NCBI RefSeq assembly: GCF_947172395.1 | Contig: NC_069083.1 | Coordinates: forward strand, 466,501-530,500 | DNA length: 64,000 nt | Reading direction: 5' to 3' | Origin: Bicyclus anynana | Lineage: Eukaryota; Arthropoda; Insecta; Lepidoptera; Nymphalidae | Shown here: in pieces, positions 24,418 through 37,003 of the stretch | How positions within the stretch are numbered: the first letter of the stretch is position 1 | Layout: each line of letters begins with the position of its first letter | Position numbers and translations under genes: made by a program | The notes under the pieces: generated by a model | What the model was told of the DNA's origin: nothing | Databases searched by the model: none | Seen by the model: only the letters and a program-made list of their open reading frames with translations

Positions 24418-26291
24418 AAATATCTTAGAAGACTAACGAACTAATTTTCTTTTAAAGTAAGATTATTTTATATAATTATTTAAAAGATAGAAGTATACAT
24501 ACCTACTTAAACATGGCCAAAGGAAATAAAACATACAAATTAAGATCAAAACGTGACAAACACAGCTACAGTCACATTTGCATTTTAACATATATTTGGA
24601 TAAAATTAAATAATATACGTACATAAAATCACTATTACACAAATTATCAATTAAAAATACTTAATAGCCGAATTTAAGCCGATGTAAAAGAATTATATTT
24701 ATTAAAACGAATACGATACTTAATCGAATACTTTAGTAGTACAATTACATAACGGAGACAGCGCTTAACGTAATCAGAGCGCCAAATATATCCCGGGCGG
24801 GACTTGTTGTTCCTTTATCTGGACTTTTTGCTGCTACGAGTTGATTTAGCTGCCACTCCTCGCTCGAGGCCACGGGAGCTACGCTCCGAACGAATCCGCT
24901 CCGCGCTGAGCGTTGAGCGGTAAACACACAGAATAATATGTTATTGCTCAAGTAAAATACGAAAAAACAGCGGTAGTTAAGAATAATACTAGAACATGGT
25001 TTCAGAGTTCAGATGACCATCTATAATACATCTTGCTATCTAGCCGGATTTGACTTTTTTCTGTACGTACCTGTCAATTTTAAATTGTGTGCAAAATTTC
25101 AGTTTGAGTAGTTAAAGTGTAAAGGGTAACAAACAAAAATACTCAAATTAATATTATTAATTAGAAAACAAATATACGAGATTGCAACCTGTGCTGCCTT
25201 TGGTGTCGTAGCTGTATTTTAGTATGACTATTATTATGTTATACAAAAACTCAATACTACTTTATAAAGTAATAGTTGCAGGACCTCTTCACATATAAGA
25301 GATATAGTTCGCAGAGCATACTAGGAAGACATTTACTCAAAGCGTGGCTTAGAATTCGATCCCGAGGGTGCTTAATTGTACAAAAAAACGATTACACCAT
25401 ATACTTTCTTGGAAACAGTTAATAAATAAATCAAGCTAATGTTAAAGATACTCAGAAAAGATTCTCAGCTGTTAATAGAAGCTAGAAGCGACAGTTTCAT
25501 GGCCCAGGGTGTATTTTCGCTCGCTGCAAAACTTTTAAGCGAAGTCAGCGATGACGCCCGCTTAAATTACGAGCGCTCGGTTTTTGTGATCATTTTTTTA
25601 ACACTCGTTAGTTGCTATTATAGTAAATTATAACTCTCGCCTGGATAAGAGATAAGATAAATCTACCGAAATAAAACACGAACCACGTAAGCCTACTAAC
25701 AATTCTTTTATGTTTCAATTATATCATCGATAGGAAGCCCGACTTTATAATACGATAAGCAGTAAGTAGGTATACATAAAGAAAAATCCAAGGAGTCCAT
25801 ATTATTGTATTCATATTTACAAAAGGAAGTGAAAAGCCATATTGAAACGTCTAATTTGAATCTCCTGAAGCGCCCCCGTCGCGCCGACATATCGGCAGCA
25901 GCCATAAACCACGTTACTACTCGCCGGCGAGAGCACTCGTAATTAATTTATTTGTAAGACGGGGCTTTGTATCCGCGCCGCTCGCAGATTTATGGTCGCG
26001 CCAAAATTACCGAGATAATAAAGATTTTTTGGCGAAAGAAATAAATATTCCTTCCCGGATACAAATACTTACTTATTAGGATTTCAACATAATGAGATTT
26101 TATTTAAATCTGACAGATAACAAGATTTTCTTATAAGCGACTCATATATTTTAATAAAACACGCATTCGTTTGTACTATATTAATTTAATTTTGAAAACA
26201 TTCGACACTTATTTCATTTTGTATTCATATTATATTACTTTTCTTTCTTTTTATCATAGAATATTAGCCTCCAATAAAAGTCTATATGACG
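24418..26291. other. Intergenic, no gene supported
   Basis: There are GC-richer islands at 24770-24920 and 25865-25995. The frames there (65 to 68 codons) have no recognised domain. Possible exons cannot be excluded, but none can be supported. Confidence 0.45.
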
Positions 26292-26516
26292 GTCGCGTGG
26301 TGCAGTGGGTGTAGATACCTAGTGAATAGTGACCCTGATTTCTGCATCCACGGCCGTGGGTTCGATTACCACAACTGGAAAATATTTGTGTAAGGAGAAT
26401 TGGGTATATGAATATTATACATATAATCAGCTATCTTAGTACCCATAACACAGGCTACTCTGTATGCTTACTTTGGGGCTAGATAGTGATGTGTATTGTT
26501 TAAGTATATTTATTTG
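26292..26516 (+). mobile_element. tRNA-derived SINE (family C), copy 1
   Basis: Head GTCGCGTGGTGCAGTGGGTG (A box) and GTGGGTTCGATTACCAC (B box), then a body with CTTAGTACCCATAACACAGG and GGGGCTAGATAGTGATGTGT. The A/T-rich tail runs ATTTATTTG. A reversed copy is at 52170. Confidence 0.85.
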
Positions 26517-28026
26517 TTATGTTGTCAGTGGTCAACACTGCAACAGGGAATCGAACCTTAATTGTACCGGATTTATGCCACACTGCGAAGTTATCGAATG
26601 CTCTTCCTCCTAACTCCCTTTTAAGATCACATCATGCTAATGTAATGTAATTTTACTATTGTTTTCTTTTTCCTTTGTGTCACGTGTATTCTGAATAAAT
26701 TTTTCTTTCTTTCTTCCAGCTTCTGTTTTCCCTACTACCACATCATTGGTCAACAGTCAAGTCACAAGTCAAGAGCGAATAGACATCTTCTAGGCAAGAG
26801 CGTATACCATAGACTGCATCATCGCTTACTATCAGGCATGATTGCAGCCAAGTGCTTGCCTTTATTAAATAAAAGAATGTTAAATTGATGGAACGTCTTT
26901 AGTAGTTAGCCACACAAATTAAAAACAAAATGCACTCCTTATAAATTGACCCGAGCTGAAATTTGAAGCCAGGACATCTTTTTTGTACTCGTAAACTATA
27001 GCTTTAGCACTACGCCATGTATCAATACAGTTTTTAGATGGTCGGCAGGTAGGACGCGTAACATTTCGCTCCAACGACGGAATATTGCCGATAAATATTA
27101 AAATCGAACGGACGGACGGACCGTGCCAATAAAACCCTATATCAATAAAATGTTCGTCTTTCGTTACACGGCACGTGGAACTTCATCGTTTTGCAAATGA
27201 AACTTCAAATGAATATCAATATATATAAAAAAATAAAAGTAGGTAATCTTTGTTTATTTACAAAGCGCAAATTACATTTAGATTTATCGGATCTACGTTC
27301 GCATATAAGTAGAAATCGTATACACACAGTTTTAACGAATATTGATTATTATTAATTAAATACATATAAATATTTATGTTGCTGTGCTTGTCAAAACCAC
27401 ATGAAAATCTGTGTAGTAAATAGAGATTAGCATGAACAAACAAACACAAAATATTTTAATTGGTTTTATAACTCGCGTATTTGGTAGTTAACTTCAAATT
27501 GGTATTTTTACTTATTATAGTCTAGATTCGAAAATACCTATCTTCAATGTATAACTTCGTACTGTACTCGTATAGTTATGCCGCCCCTTAAGTTCGATAC
27601 CGCCAGAGCGTCGGCACAACTTGCCACTCAAACTGCTGGTATTCATTCATTTCAGTTTTAAGTTTGAGGGCCCCTTAACTGTCACTCTAATTAAATTCGG
27701 GTAATTACTCGTAATGGAACTTATAACATTTCTGTCTGCTCTAATTAATCTACAACAGATTTAAGTTAAGTCAGCTCATGTTACAGTGGATCATCCGCGA
27801 ACTATTGTTTTGTGTTATAAATTATTTTTATTTATAATAATTGATTATTTATAAGTAAACTAAAATTTGTTAAAACTTAAGTTTGAGTAATTAACAGGAT
27901 TTTATTTTAACCGACTTTACAAAAGGAGGAAGTTCTCTGTTTGTTTTTTTGTAAGCCATAACAACCCAGTGGATATGACCTTTGTGTTTAATTGCGAGGG
28001 CGTACGAATAAGTTAGAATCAGCAGA
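26517..28026. other. Intergenic; SINE tail fragments
   Basis: Positions 26808-26870 hold a SINE tail (ATAGACTGCATCATCGCTTA). Positions 27909-27950 hold the CCGACTTTACAAAAGGAGG repeat terminus. No gene recognised. Confidence 0.45.
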
Positions 28027-28134
28027 GCTATTCTGTAACTATCTTTTACAGTCTATAGTATCGTGTTAGACAGAGAGATAGGGGTGAATAAGAAACTCGC
28101 ACTTGCGAGTTATAAAAACATCGTTATAGAATAG
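28027..28134. mobile_element. Fold-back MITE (family E), copy 4
   Basis: Left end GCTATTCTGTAACTATC, right end ACATCGTTATAGAATAGC, with a deletion in the left arm. The right arm keeps GAAACTCGCACTTGCGAG. Confidence 0.7.
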
Positions 28135-28139
28135 CGAAA

Positions 28140-28300
28140 CCGATCCGGGACATGCAACACCAACTTTTCAATTATGTGCTATGTGTTTTGGACGGTGAAG
28201 GAAAAATATCGTGAAGAAACCTGCCTACCTGAGAATTTTCTTGATTATCTACGTGTGTGAAATCCGCCGAAACGCTAATAGTCCACCACTACCACGCTGT
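28140..28300 (+). mobile_element. SINE (family B), partial, copy 3
   Basis: Body only: GGACATGCAACACCAACTTT, ACGGTGAAGGAAAAATATCG, AGAATTTTCTTGATTATC. It directly abuts MITE E. Head and tail are missing. Confidence 0.7.
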
Positions 28301-28814
28301 CTCGCTTGTGATCTAGACGTTTGTGCAGACAGACCTTAGTAGGTACGGGTAACGTGCACCTCCTGCATCAATTGTCCGTCTCAGATGGAGTCATAACAAG
28401 TGTTATAACGCCATCCGTCACGAAGCCTGCGCTGCGGGCATGTCGACAACTGGCGAGGGCAATAAAACACGTCGCTAACTCACCGGCAACTGTGTAATTA
28501 CTTTACGTGCTCCTTGCCGCCCCCGCCGCCCCGCCGCCCCGCCGCCCCGCCGCCCCGCCACCCCACCGAGATTTATAGGTGAGCGTAAACTTGCAAGATA
28601 CAGCTATTTTAATAGAATTAGGAAATCTCTCCTGTTGCCCAATCACGTTGCAACTGGAAGGAAGTTTATATTACCTTTAACAGACTTTATTTTTATTGGA
28701 GTTAAGATTTTTACCGCTCATTCTAAATGTTCGGAATACCCTGGACACCTACATAGGGAGAGTATAAGTACCTAATCCACAGGAATGTATAAAAAGAAAC
28801 ATAACCGTTCTTGC
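28301..28814. other. Intergenic with a GCCCC/CCGCC microsatellite
   Basis: Positions 28516-28563 are a (CCGCCCCG)-type tract of about 48 bp, GC-pure. Otherwise no gene. Confidence 0.6.
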
Positions 28815-29312
28815 AGTCGGGTAAAAAGGCAATTTCGTCCGAAATTCCTCAGTGCTTGAAGACGAAAGTCTTCGAACAGTGCGTGTTGCCATTGATGACT
28901 TACGGATCCGAGACTTTGTCGCTGACTATGGGCCGCTCAAAGAAAGAAAGCTCAAAGTCAGTCAGCGGGCGATGGAGCGAGCTATGCTTGGATTTTCTCT
29001 ACGTGATCGAATCAGGAATGAGGAGATCCGAAGACGAACCAAAGACACTGACATAGCTCAGCGAGTCGCGAAGCTGAAGTGGCAATGGGCAAGTCACATA
29101 ATTCGAAGAGCCGATGGACGTTGGGGACTCAAGGTGCTGGAATGATGACCCCGCACCGGAAAGCTCAGTGTTGGCCGGCCCCTCACTAGGTGGACCGAGG
29201 ATAAAAAGCCAGCCGCTGGATACTGGTGGCTCGAGACTGTTGTGCTTGGAGGCCCATGTAAGAGGCCTATGTTCAGCAGTGGACGTCTATCGGCTATCGG
29301 CTGATAAGGTAT
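28815..29312 (+). pseudogene. RTE-type LINE, 3' fragment with frameshifts
   Basis: Frames at 28811-29056, 28852-29145 and 29114-29380 together match the C-terminal part of the intact LINE at 43611-46604. They share ISSEIPQCLKTKVFEQCVLP, then MERAMLGFSLRDRIRNEEIR and VAKLKWQWASHIIRRADGRW. The reading frame shifts at least twice, so the copy is dead. The 3' end finishes with GACGTCTATCGGC and GCTGATAAGGT, as in the intact element. Confidence 0.9.
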
Positions 29313-29784
29313 GCCGAATTCCTTTCAAAAGCAGTCGCGGGCATCCGCTAGTTGAAACCAAATTATTTCTTCTCCAGTAGCGACAGAATAACGAGAGAAA
29401 TGCAAATTAAAATCGTATTAAACTTTTCTCGATCCAATTAGAAGTTATTTAGGATGTTGAAGTAAACAAGGGAGACCCGCTGCGAACAGGTAATTGCTTA
29501 AAAACGAAATAATTGTGTCTCCAGAGTCGTCCGTCCCTGTCCAACTTGTTCAAATATAAATACCTTTCCCACGGGCACAAAATGTCGAAACAAAATGCCG
29601 TTTTTGAATATAATTTCCACTGGCTGCAGGGAAACCATTGTACAGGTATATGACATTAGCAGACACCACGTGGTTTTACTTTCGTGGACTTCAGCCGGGG
29701 ATAATGTAGCTTCCCAACAGTGAAAGAATTTTTCAAATCAATTCAGTAGTTTCGGAGCCTATTCAATGTAAACAAACAATCAAA
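29313..29784. other. Intergenic; L/M-type repeat remnants
   Basis: Positions 29325-29350 carry a family L end (AAAGCAGTCGCGGGCATCCG), and 29645-29775 a diverged L/M body. No gene. Confidence 0.45.
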
Positions 29785-29925
29785 TCAAACGCCCACTGGA
29801 CCTCTTGCATGGACTTCCAAACACCACGGAACCCGCTTGATGTCCTCGTTCCACCTAGTAGGGGGTCGACCAGCACTGCGCTTTACCTTGAGACCCCAAC
29901 GTTCATCGATGTCTACTAACTAGCC
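29785..29925 (-). pseudogene. RTE-type LINE, short 3' fragment
   Basis: Matches the plus-strand sequence around 43622-43805 (CTCTTGCATGGACTTCCAA, TTCCACCTAGTAGGGGGTCG), which is the C-terminus and 3' UTR of the intact LINE in reverse. The fragment is too short and mutated to code. Confidence 0.85.
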
Positions 29926-31810
29926 TCATCTCTGTACGTCAAATGATTTTCGATATTTTGTAACAAGTGACCGAGTAGGCTTATACAAAAAATACATATA
30001 GACGGGCGGATTCCCGCGCTTTTTTAGATCTTGTATAGTGGAATAACAATATATTAAAGTTACGCAAAATCTACGTTAATTTTCCGTAACTTTAAAGTTG
30101 ACGCAACGCACGCAAGGAAAGCTCTCAAAACTAGCTCTCAAGCATTACTTTTTCCCAATTTTGTCACAGTTTTCATTGCTTTACTTCTATTGACCGTGGT
30201 GATGATGATCACGATGTTATAACATAAATCCTCGATTGGACTATGCAAAAGAGAAAGATAAACAAAGATTTTTGCTATTTGAGCCAATAGTTCCTGAGAT
30301 TAGCGCGTTTGACTAAAGCAAACAAGCTCTTCAGCCAAAAACTTAAGCCGTAGAGATTATAATTTATATAACAAACATTTAATTCTGCAACAGATTGTCG
30401 CCATGTTTCTATTTTTGCGTCATCAAACTGCACCGTGATCATGTGAAGCGACAAAGTTGAGCCACCAAATGCGCGCGTCGGAAATTATCGCACAGTTTAG
30501 AAAGTTGGCAGTTGGCGCTAAGAGTTATATAAATGCAGGAAACACGCTATATATTGATCCATTAAACTTTGTGTTCACGCTTCACATACCAGCTATTTGT
30601 TATTTTGACGACCCCTGCTGGTAGGTCAAACTCTACTAGAATCAAAACTAATATTATAAAGAGGTAGGTAGGTAAGATTTGTTACCAATAATTCTTAAAT
30701 TACTGGACTGATAAAAAACATGGCAAGCTTCATTTTTAAGAAATTTATTCGACGTTGTATCTCCGTATTGCTACGGGAACAATTACAATTAATTAATTAA
30801 TTATTATATTGTTACGGGACTTATTAAGTGGCCAGTGGAGCTACACGGGTGATAGCGCAGGTCATTCTATATTTTAATTTATACATATATTGGTTTGGCT
30901 ACTATAATCTTTACGTCCTCATGCCTCTGTAAGTACGTTTACCCGGTCCCAGTCTCTAGGTATTATTAAAATATGTTAGTGATCGTTAGAATTTCTATCT
31001 ATTTTCACCCTAAACCCGTCAACCCGCATCGGAGCAGCGTGGTGGGTATAAGCTCCATAAGCCTGAAAATTTCGTAAAAGAAAAAATAACTCAATATTTC
31101 CTAGCCCGACGAACTCAGAACCACATGACCGGAAGCCCCATCGTCCAACTTGATGGTTATATCATAAATGCTTAATTATATTTCCCATGCCATAAACTAA
31201 TGCGATTACCAGTAAAACCATCACTACTTATTAAGTGGCCACCTGAGAGCTCCACGGGTACATAATATACTTACTACATATAGCAGACCAGGGTAAAGCT
31301 TTTGATAAATTAGAGCTAAGTATCTCATCCTTAAAACTGATATAATAGAATATACCCAGCGACGTATGCTCACACAAATATATCCTCTATTACGTAAGCG
31401 TTAAAGACGAAACTGCGATGTGATTCATCAATGATTAAATTACCAACAAATCGCACGAGGCACCAAGGGCGTGTATTTTGTATCTTAGAACTAATTTGGG
31501 CATTCACGGATCCCTGTAGACGAAGCTTAAATCCAATATCGCAAATATTTACACTAACTTTTGCCCAGAACTTTGCCTCTTCATCTTTAGAATCAAAATT
31601 CAAACGAAAGGCAGTCAAACGAAGGGATGAGTAAACGAACTTGCAGGTCTGAGCATAAGTATATTATGTCGCAGCCATCTGGTTGAATTGGTCAGCTAAT
31701 TGAACGCCTAGGTCATTCATTAAACGCCGACATTAAAACGTTATGATTATGAAACAACACTGCTAAAACACTGACAACATTTAACGGGACAGCTAAATAT
31801 CGTTAGTTAT
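29926..31810. other. Intergenic; M repeat and SINE tail remnants
   Basis: Positions 30640-30790 match family M in reverse (ACTAATATTATAAAGAGG). Positions 31015-31065 hold a CAACCCGCATCGGAGCAGCG SINE tail. Overlapping frames at 31370-31634 on both strands have no recognised domain. Positions 30520-30600 contain a TATA-like GTTATATAAATGC with no gene after it. Confidence 0.4.
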
Positions 31811-32123
31811 TTAGTCATCATTAGCAACCCATATTCGGCTCACTGCTGAGCTCGAGTCTCCTCTCAGAATGAGAGGGGTTAGGCCTATAATAGTCCACCA
31901 CGCTGGCCCAATGCGGATTGGCAGACTTCACACACGCAGAGAATCAAGAAAAATCTGAGGTATGCAGGTTTCCTCCGATGTTTTCCTTCACCGTTTGAGA
32001 CACGTGCTACCTATTTAATTTCTTAAAATGCACACAACTGAAAAGTTGGAGGTGCATGCCCCGGACCAGATTCGAACCCACACCCTCCGGAATCGGAGGC
32101 TGAGGTCATATCCACTGGGCTCA
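31811..32123 (-). mobile_element. tRNA-derived SINE (family B), copy 4, full length
   Basis: On the minus strand the head reads AGCCCAGTGGATATGACCTC with B box GGGTTCGAATCTGG. Then come the GCATGCACCTCCAACTTTTC body, the ATCCGCATTGGGCCAGCGTG segment, and a TGAGCCGAATATGGGTTGCT end. Confidence 0.92.
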
Positions 32124-33036
32124 GTTATTTATTACTACTTTATTATTTCGATTGATGGTACTGATGAACAGCTTTTTAAAACAAATCACTGTTATGATAA
32201 GTAGCTAAATTATAAAGTAAAGTAAGTTATCACCATCGGAGCCGACGCAAGCTGCTGGCCCCTGATACGCGACCTAAATCAAGTTAAGCACATAAATGCT
32301 ATCCACGGAATTTAGTGCTCTGACTCAATGAGTGGCCACAAATGCGCCATTATAATATTACCTTTCAATTTATTTCGGTCTTATCTGCGCTCGGCGACCA
32401 GCGACTCAACTCAAGACACAAAATCTGAGCCACACTTTTAATCAACATTTTAAAAATAACTTTTAAATTCTTCATCTTTTTAATTTGTAGGGTATGTTTG
32501 TCTAAATATACAAACTAGTGGAATTGTAGTAGACAATGCGTAAGTCTTACCCCGAAACAATTATTATTTTCTTAATGACAACCAGGAACTCTTGTCTCTT
32601 ACCTTACAACTACATGTTATATTTTCAAAATTTTGTTTTATATATCTACTGTAAAACATGTTCAGGCTCTAGCTAAAAAATTACCCCGGTGTAAATGTTA
32701 AAAAATTTTACTCAATGGCAAGTCTCTCTAACAAAAGAGACTGCTTAACATTGTTAAAATCATTTATCACAAACCACTAAAGTAATTAAAATTTATAGTG
32801 GTCTTCTTCCGTCGTGATTGCTTCTACCGAAAATTTCTAATTATTTTCTGAATTAAAATACGAAATACCAATCTCTAACCTGCATTTACCTAAGGGGAAG
32901 GGGTAGAGCATTCCCACTCCATCTTAGCGTTAACTTGGAAAACATTTCACCGGACCGAACCAAGGGAAAGTAATTATGCTAATAGTTTACGAACCAAGAG
33001 CACGCCGGCTGTTTTAACCCTTATTTTATATATCAC
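32124..33036. other. Intergenic, nothing recognised
   Basis: AT-rich, no coding frame or repeat family identified. Confidence 0.5.
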
Positions 33037-33215
33037 TAGTCGACGCTGCGCGGTTTCACCCGCGTGGTTCCCGTTCCCGTAAGATACGATAATATAAAGC
33101 CTATAATTTTCCTCGATAAATGGACTGATATAATTTTTCAAATCGGACCAGTAGTCCCTGAAATTAGCGCGTTCAACCAAACAAACAAGCAAACTTATCA
33201 GCTTTTTAGTATAGA
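33037..33215 (+). repeat. Dispersed repeat (family M), copy 3
   Basis: ACTAGTCGACGCTGCGCGG leads into TTTCACCCGCGTGGTTCCCG and GACCAGTAGTCCCTGAAATT, ending near TTTTTAGTATAGATT. Confidence 0.75.
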
Positions 33216-33612
33216 TTGCAATTGAAAGTTGTTATGTCAATATCTCCAAATGACCTGAATAACTTTATTGAATGAAATTAAATTGATCCGTACTTTGAAT
33301 ATATTTTTTATACCTGGCAGACGACAGTCGACTTTTGTAATCTGGGACACGTCAGGTCACAAAGATCTTGCAGGCTTGCAGGTTTATCATACAAGGTGAG
33401 ATCCAAGGAAGTAAAACACTGGTACACGATGCACCTCATGGCTTAAGCATCTCCGCAAGTGATTCAGTGAACACAAGACCATTGTGCTGAGCTTAGAAGT
33501 TCTAAGCTTAAGATCGCCGTTATGACCGCCTAACATGCCCTTGAAGAAGAATGGCGAAGTTACAGAGCTTTCTTAAGTTTTTACGGCAAATCAAATTATA
33601 AATACTCTATAT
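33216..33612. other. Intergenic, nothing recognised
   Basis: No gene or repeat family recognised. Confidence 0.45.
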
Positions 33613-33857
33613 ATTCGATCCCCGGCTGGGCCGATTGAGGTTTTCTTAATTGGTCCAGGTATCCACCAGGTGTCCACCCTACCGATAAAGACATACCGCC
33701 GATTAACGTTCCGGTACGATGTCGTGTAGAAACTGAAAGGGGTATGGATTTTCCTCCTCCTCCTAACAAGTTAAGACGCTTCCATCTTAGATTGCATCAT
33801 TACTTACCATCAGGTAAGATTGTTGTAGCCAACTCAAGGGCGAAATTGTAAAGAATA
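33613..33857 (+). mobile_element. tRNA-derived SINE (family A), copy 5, 5'-truncated
   Basis: Starts inside the B box (TTCGATCCCCGGCTGGGCCG) and continues with body and tail (TTCCGGTACGATGTCGTGTA, CTCCTCCTAACAAGTTAAGA), ending AATTGTAAAGAATA. Confidence 0.88.
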
Positions 33858-34407
33858 TACTTTATTGCACACAAAAATACAATTATAAATTGAAACATTA
33901 GAAAACAAAAATTAAACTTAGCATGCAAAGGCGGCCTTATTATTATAAGTAATCTCTACCAGGCAACCCCTGACGAGAGAACTTGAAGAATATAAAATAA
34001 AAAAGAAATCGTAACTGTACACATATTTCACAATATTCCAGAATGATCGAACACCTCTGCATTAGCGTCCACGCCCTCTTGAGCAACTAGTTAGTTTTCT
34101 TGTCCGGCGGCTGTTAACTACTGCACCGCTGAAATCTTGAAACTCGACGTCATTCTACAGCTTGTAGGTAGGGAGATAGGTATTTAGTTTAAAGAGAGGT
34201 ATTCTTTGTTATATAGAAATTTTAAAAATTAAGTTAATATCATGTGTGCAATATACCTGCAAATAACAATTAGGGCAAATCTTCTAACATCTAAAAAAAC
34301 CTACTAGCACGATAAATACATTGTGCTACTAGTTGTATGCCTAATTATATCAGAAATTATTGTTGAAGGTTCAAAGATTTTTGTATACCTACTTATAGAT
34401 TTATAAC
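33858..34407. other. Intergenic, nothing recognised
   Basis: No gene or repeat family recognised. Confidence 0.45.
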
Positions 34408-34577
34408 ATACAAGCAAACGCCCCGCGGTTTCACCCGCGTAGTTGCCGTCCCCGTGAGAATATGGGGATAAAATATGACACTCACAAATAACGTCGCTTT
34501 CTTTTGGTGAAAGAATTTTCAAAATCGGTTTAGTCGGTTTTATCTACTACCTCACAAACTTTTTCTCTTTATAATAT
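34408..34577 (+). repeat. Dispersed repeat (family M), copy 4
   Basis: CAAGCAAACGCCCCGCGG is followed by TTTCACCCGCGTAGTTGCCG and TTTCAAAATCGGTTTAGTCG, with the end TCTTTATAATATTAGTATAG. Confidence 0.8.
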
Positions 34578-35063
34578 TAGTATAGTAGAAAAATATTTGC
34601 TTCATACGCATTTCTAAGTATTGTTTATTGGTTCATTTCATACCGGTCACAGGCCATTGACACAGTATACAATCTTTACTCTGCCATTGATCTTCGAACC
34701 TCTTTAGCAAGCTTTTCTAATCCATTATTTGTATTTTATCCAATTATAACTATCACCCAACAAACTTTTTTGTCTGAAACATTTCTAATAAAGTGTTGTT
34801 GAATAAAAAATCCATTGTTTTTCTAATAATATAAGAGTCTTGTCTTGTCTAATTAGCTGGCAGCTGTAATCAACAGAGAATATAATTAAAAAACTCAGTA
34901 GGTAGGTACTATGCTTAATTACATTAGTACGAGAGGTTGAACTCGGCGAACTTGCTCGGTCTTTTGGAAAAAAGAAATGAATGAAGTAAAGCATTATTTA
35001 TTTTTTACAACTACGTACCTACCTATACTTACTTACATAAATACGAGTACCATACTTTCGAGA
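34578..35063. other. Intergenic, nothing recognised
   Basis: AT-rich, short frames only. Confidence 0.45.
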
Positions 35064-35381
35064 GTCGTGATAGCCCAGTGGATATGATTTCTGCCTCTGA
35101 TTCCGGAGAGTGGTAGGTTCGAATCCGCTCAGGGGCATGCACCTCCAACTTTTCAGTTGTGTGCATTTTAAGAAATTAAATATCACGTGTTTTAAACGGT
35201 GAAGGAAAACATCGTTAGGAAACTTGCACACCACCACACCACCAGAGAATTTTCTTAATTCTCTGCGTGTGTGAAGTCTGTCAATCCGCATTGGGCCATT
35301 GTGGTGAACTATTGGCCTAACCCCTCTCATTCTGAGAGGAGACTCGAGCTCGGCAGTGAGCCGAATATGAGTTGATAACGA
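35064..35381 (+). mobile_element. tRNA-derived SINE (family B), copy 5, full length
   Basis: Head GTGATAGCCCAGTGGATATG, B box TAGGTTCGAATCCGC, body GCATGCACCTCCAACTTTTC, and tail TGAGCCGAATATGAGTTGAT. About 318 bp, orientation plus. The 103-codon minus frame over it is only a reflection of SINE sequence. Confidence 0.92.
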
Positions 35382-35624
35382 AAGTATACTTCCTCATACC
35401 TATCTTTTACTTTCAAATGATTATTTTTATGAAATATGACTTATTATGTTTTTATGTGACTTCTATATGTATAAATATCTTAAAAATTAAATCGAAAATC
35501 CTACTACTATTACTACTAGCTGATACCCGCGACTTTGTCCGCGTCAAATTAGGTTTTCCACAAATTGTTTCCATGTAGGTAACAGTCAAATGCAGTCTGT
35601 AGTTTTTGCGTGAAGAGTTTATCT
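35382..35624. other. Intergenic with a family L terminus
   Basis: Positions 35516-35565 read CTAGCTGATACCCGCGACTT and TGTCCGCGTC, a family L start. Nothing else recognised. Confidence 0.5.
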
Positions 35625-36378
35625 ATACTAATATTATAAAGAGGTAAAGTTTGTAAGTTTGTAAGTTTGTAAGTTTGTAAGTTTGTAACAATTTTTTGAA
35701 ATGGGGTAATCTTCGGAACTACTGGACCGATTTTAAAAATTCTTTCACCAGTAGAATGCTACGTTATCGGGGAGTGCTATAGGCTATATTTTATATCTCT
35801 ATCATATATAACTACTGAGATATCGGGGGTTTTCTCTTACAGGTCAGACCGAAAAACTTACTTATTCGCATGCGCTGCCTCAACCATTGCGTATAACTGA
35901 AATAAATGTATGGAGGCTTTTTGAACCTTTAAAAGTTCTACAAAAAAGTCCGCGACACCATATATCTATCTTTTATATTTTAGCAGATATAGTTCCTTTA
36001 GTACTTTAATAAATTATTTAAATTTTAAACTAAGGTTTATGTCATTATTTACACAACTAAACTTAAATCCTTATCAAAATAAATGATTTAATAATCACAA
36101 GGATATTATAGAGATAAGATTTGCCCTTTACAGTATGTCAATTAGTTATATAGTTTCGGAGATAATACAAAATTTCTGAAAGTCGCAGAAATGCCGCTAT
36201 ATGACGCCCCGCGGTTTCAATTACGTGGTTCCCGTTACCGTATGAATATGAGGACCAAACATAGCTTATGACACTCGCAAATAATGTAGCTTTCTATTGG
36301 TAAAAGAATTTTCCAAATCGGTCCAGTAGATCCAGAGATTACCCCCGACAACCACACAAACTTTACCTCTTTATAGTA
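35625..36378. repeat. Pair of family M repeats in inverted orientation
   Basis: The left copy is reversed, starting TACTAATATTATAAAGAGG, with an (AAGTTTGT)n microsatellite at 35645-35690. The right copy (36205-36378) is forward and ends CCTCTTTATAGTATTAGC. Their outer ends are complementary, so the 754-bp block has inverted ends. The middle (35880-36200) is AT-rich and unassigned. Confidence 0.65.
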
Positions 36379-36460
36379 TTAGCATAGAAGTCGCTTGGGA
36401 AATTATAGTCTTTTGGTCATTGCACCACGCACAAAAGGCTGGACCAATTTTGCTGAGGGT

Positions 36461-36812
36461 AGGGATAGGATAGAGGTAGGGAAGGGGTAGGATAGAGGTA
36501 GGGTAGGGGTAATTTAGGGAAAGTGTAGGGTAGGGTAGGGTAGGGTACGGATAAGGTAGGGGTAGTGTAGGGTAGGGGAAGGATATGGAACGTATAGGGT
36601 AGGGGATGAGTAGGATAGGGGTAGGGTAGGGTAGGGGTAGGGTATGGGTAGGGTAGGGTTAGGGTAGGGATAAGGTAGGGGTAGAAAAAGGTTAGGGTTA
36701 GTGGTAGGGTAGGAGTAAGGTAGGGGTAGATTAGGGGTAGGGTAGGATAAGGTATAGATAGGTTACGGGTAGGGTAGGGTTGGGTAGGTTTACGAGCAGG
36801 GTAAGGTAGAGG
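36461..36812 (+). repeat. G-rich GGGTA/TAGGGG minisatellite
   Basis: About 350 bases of degenerate GGGTAG and GGGGTAG repeats with almost no C on the plus strand. Many runs of three or more G could form quadruplexes. The repeat differs from the insect telomere TTAGG. A family L terminus (GCGGACGAAGTCGCGGGCGT) lies at 36838-36866, so the tract is probably the expanded interior of a family L element. Confidence 0.8.
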
Positions 36813-37003
36813 TAGAGAAGTTTACATCAATTTTTACGCGGACGAAGTCGCGGGCGTCCGCTAGTACTCGATAAACTGCCAATTCATAAGTACACACTGT
36901 ATCTAAAAACAACTTCACGAACTAACTTCAACTAAAGTCAGCTGCTGCCGCTGAGAAATCGCAGTTCTTTGATTAATACATTTAACATGGTATATTATTT
37001 TTT

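Noticed and set aside
35019..35330. 103-codon minus-strand frame
   Set aside because: It lies entirely within a full-length SINE of family B.
36461..36812. Telomeric repeat or interstitial telomere
   Set aside because: The unit is GGGTAG/GGGGTAG and irregular, not the insect TTAGG, and it is bounded by a dispersed-repeat terminus.
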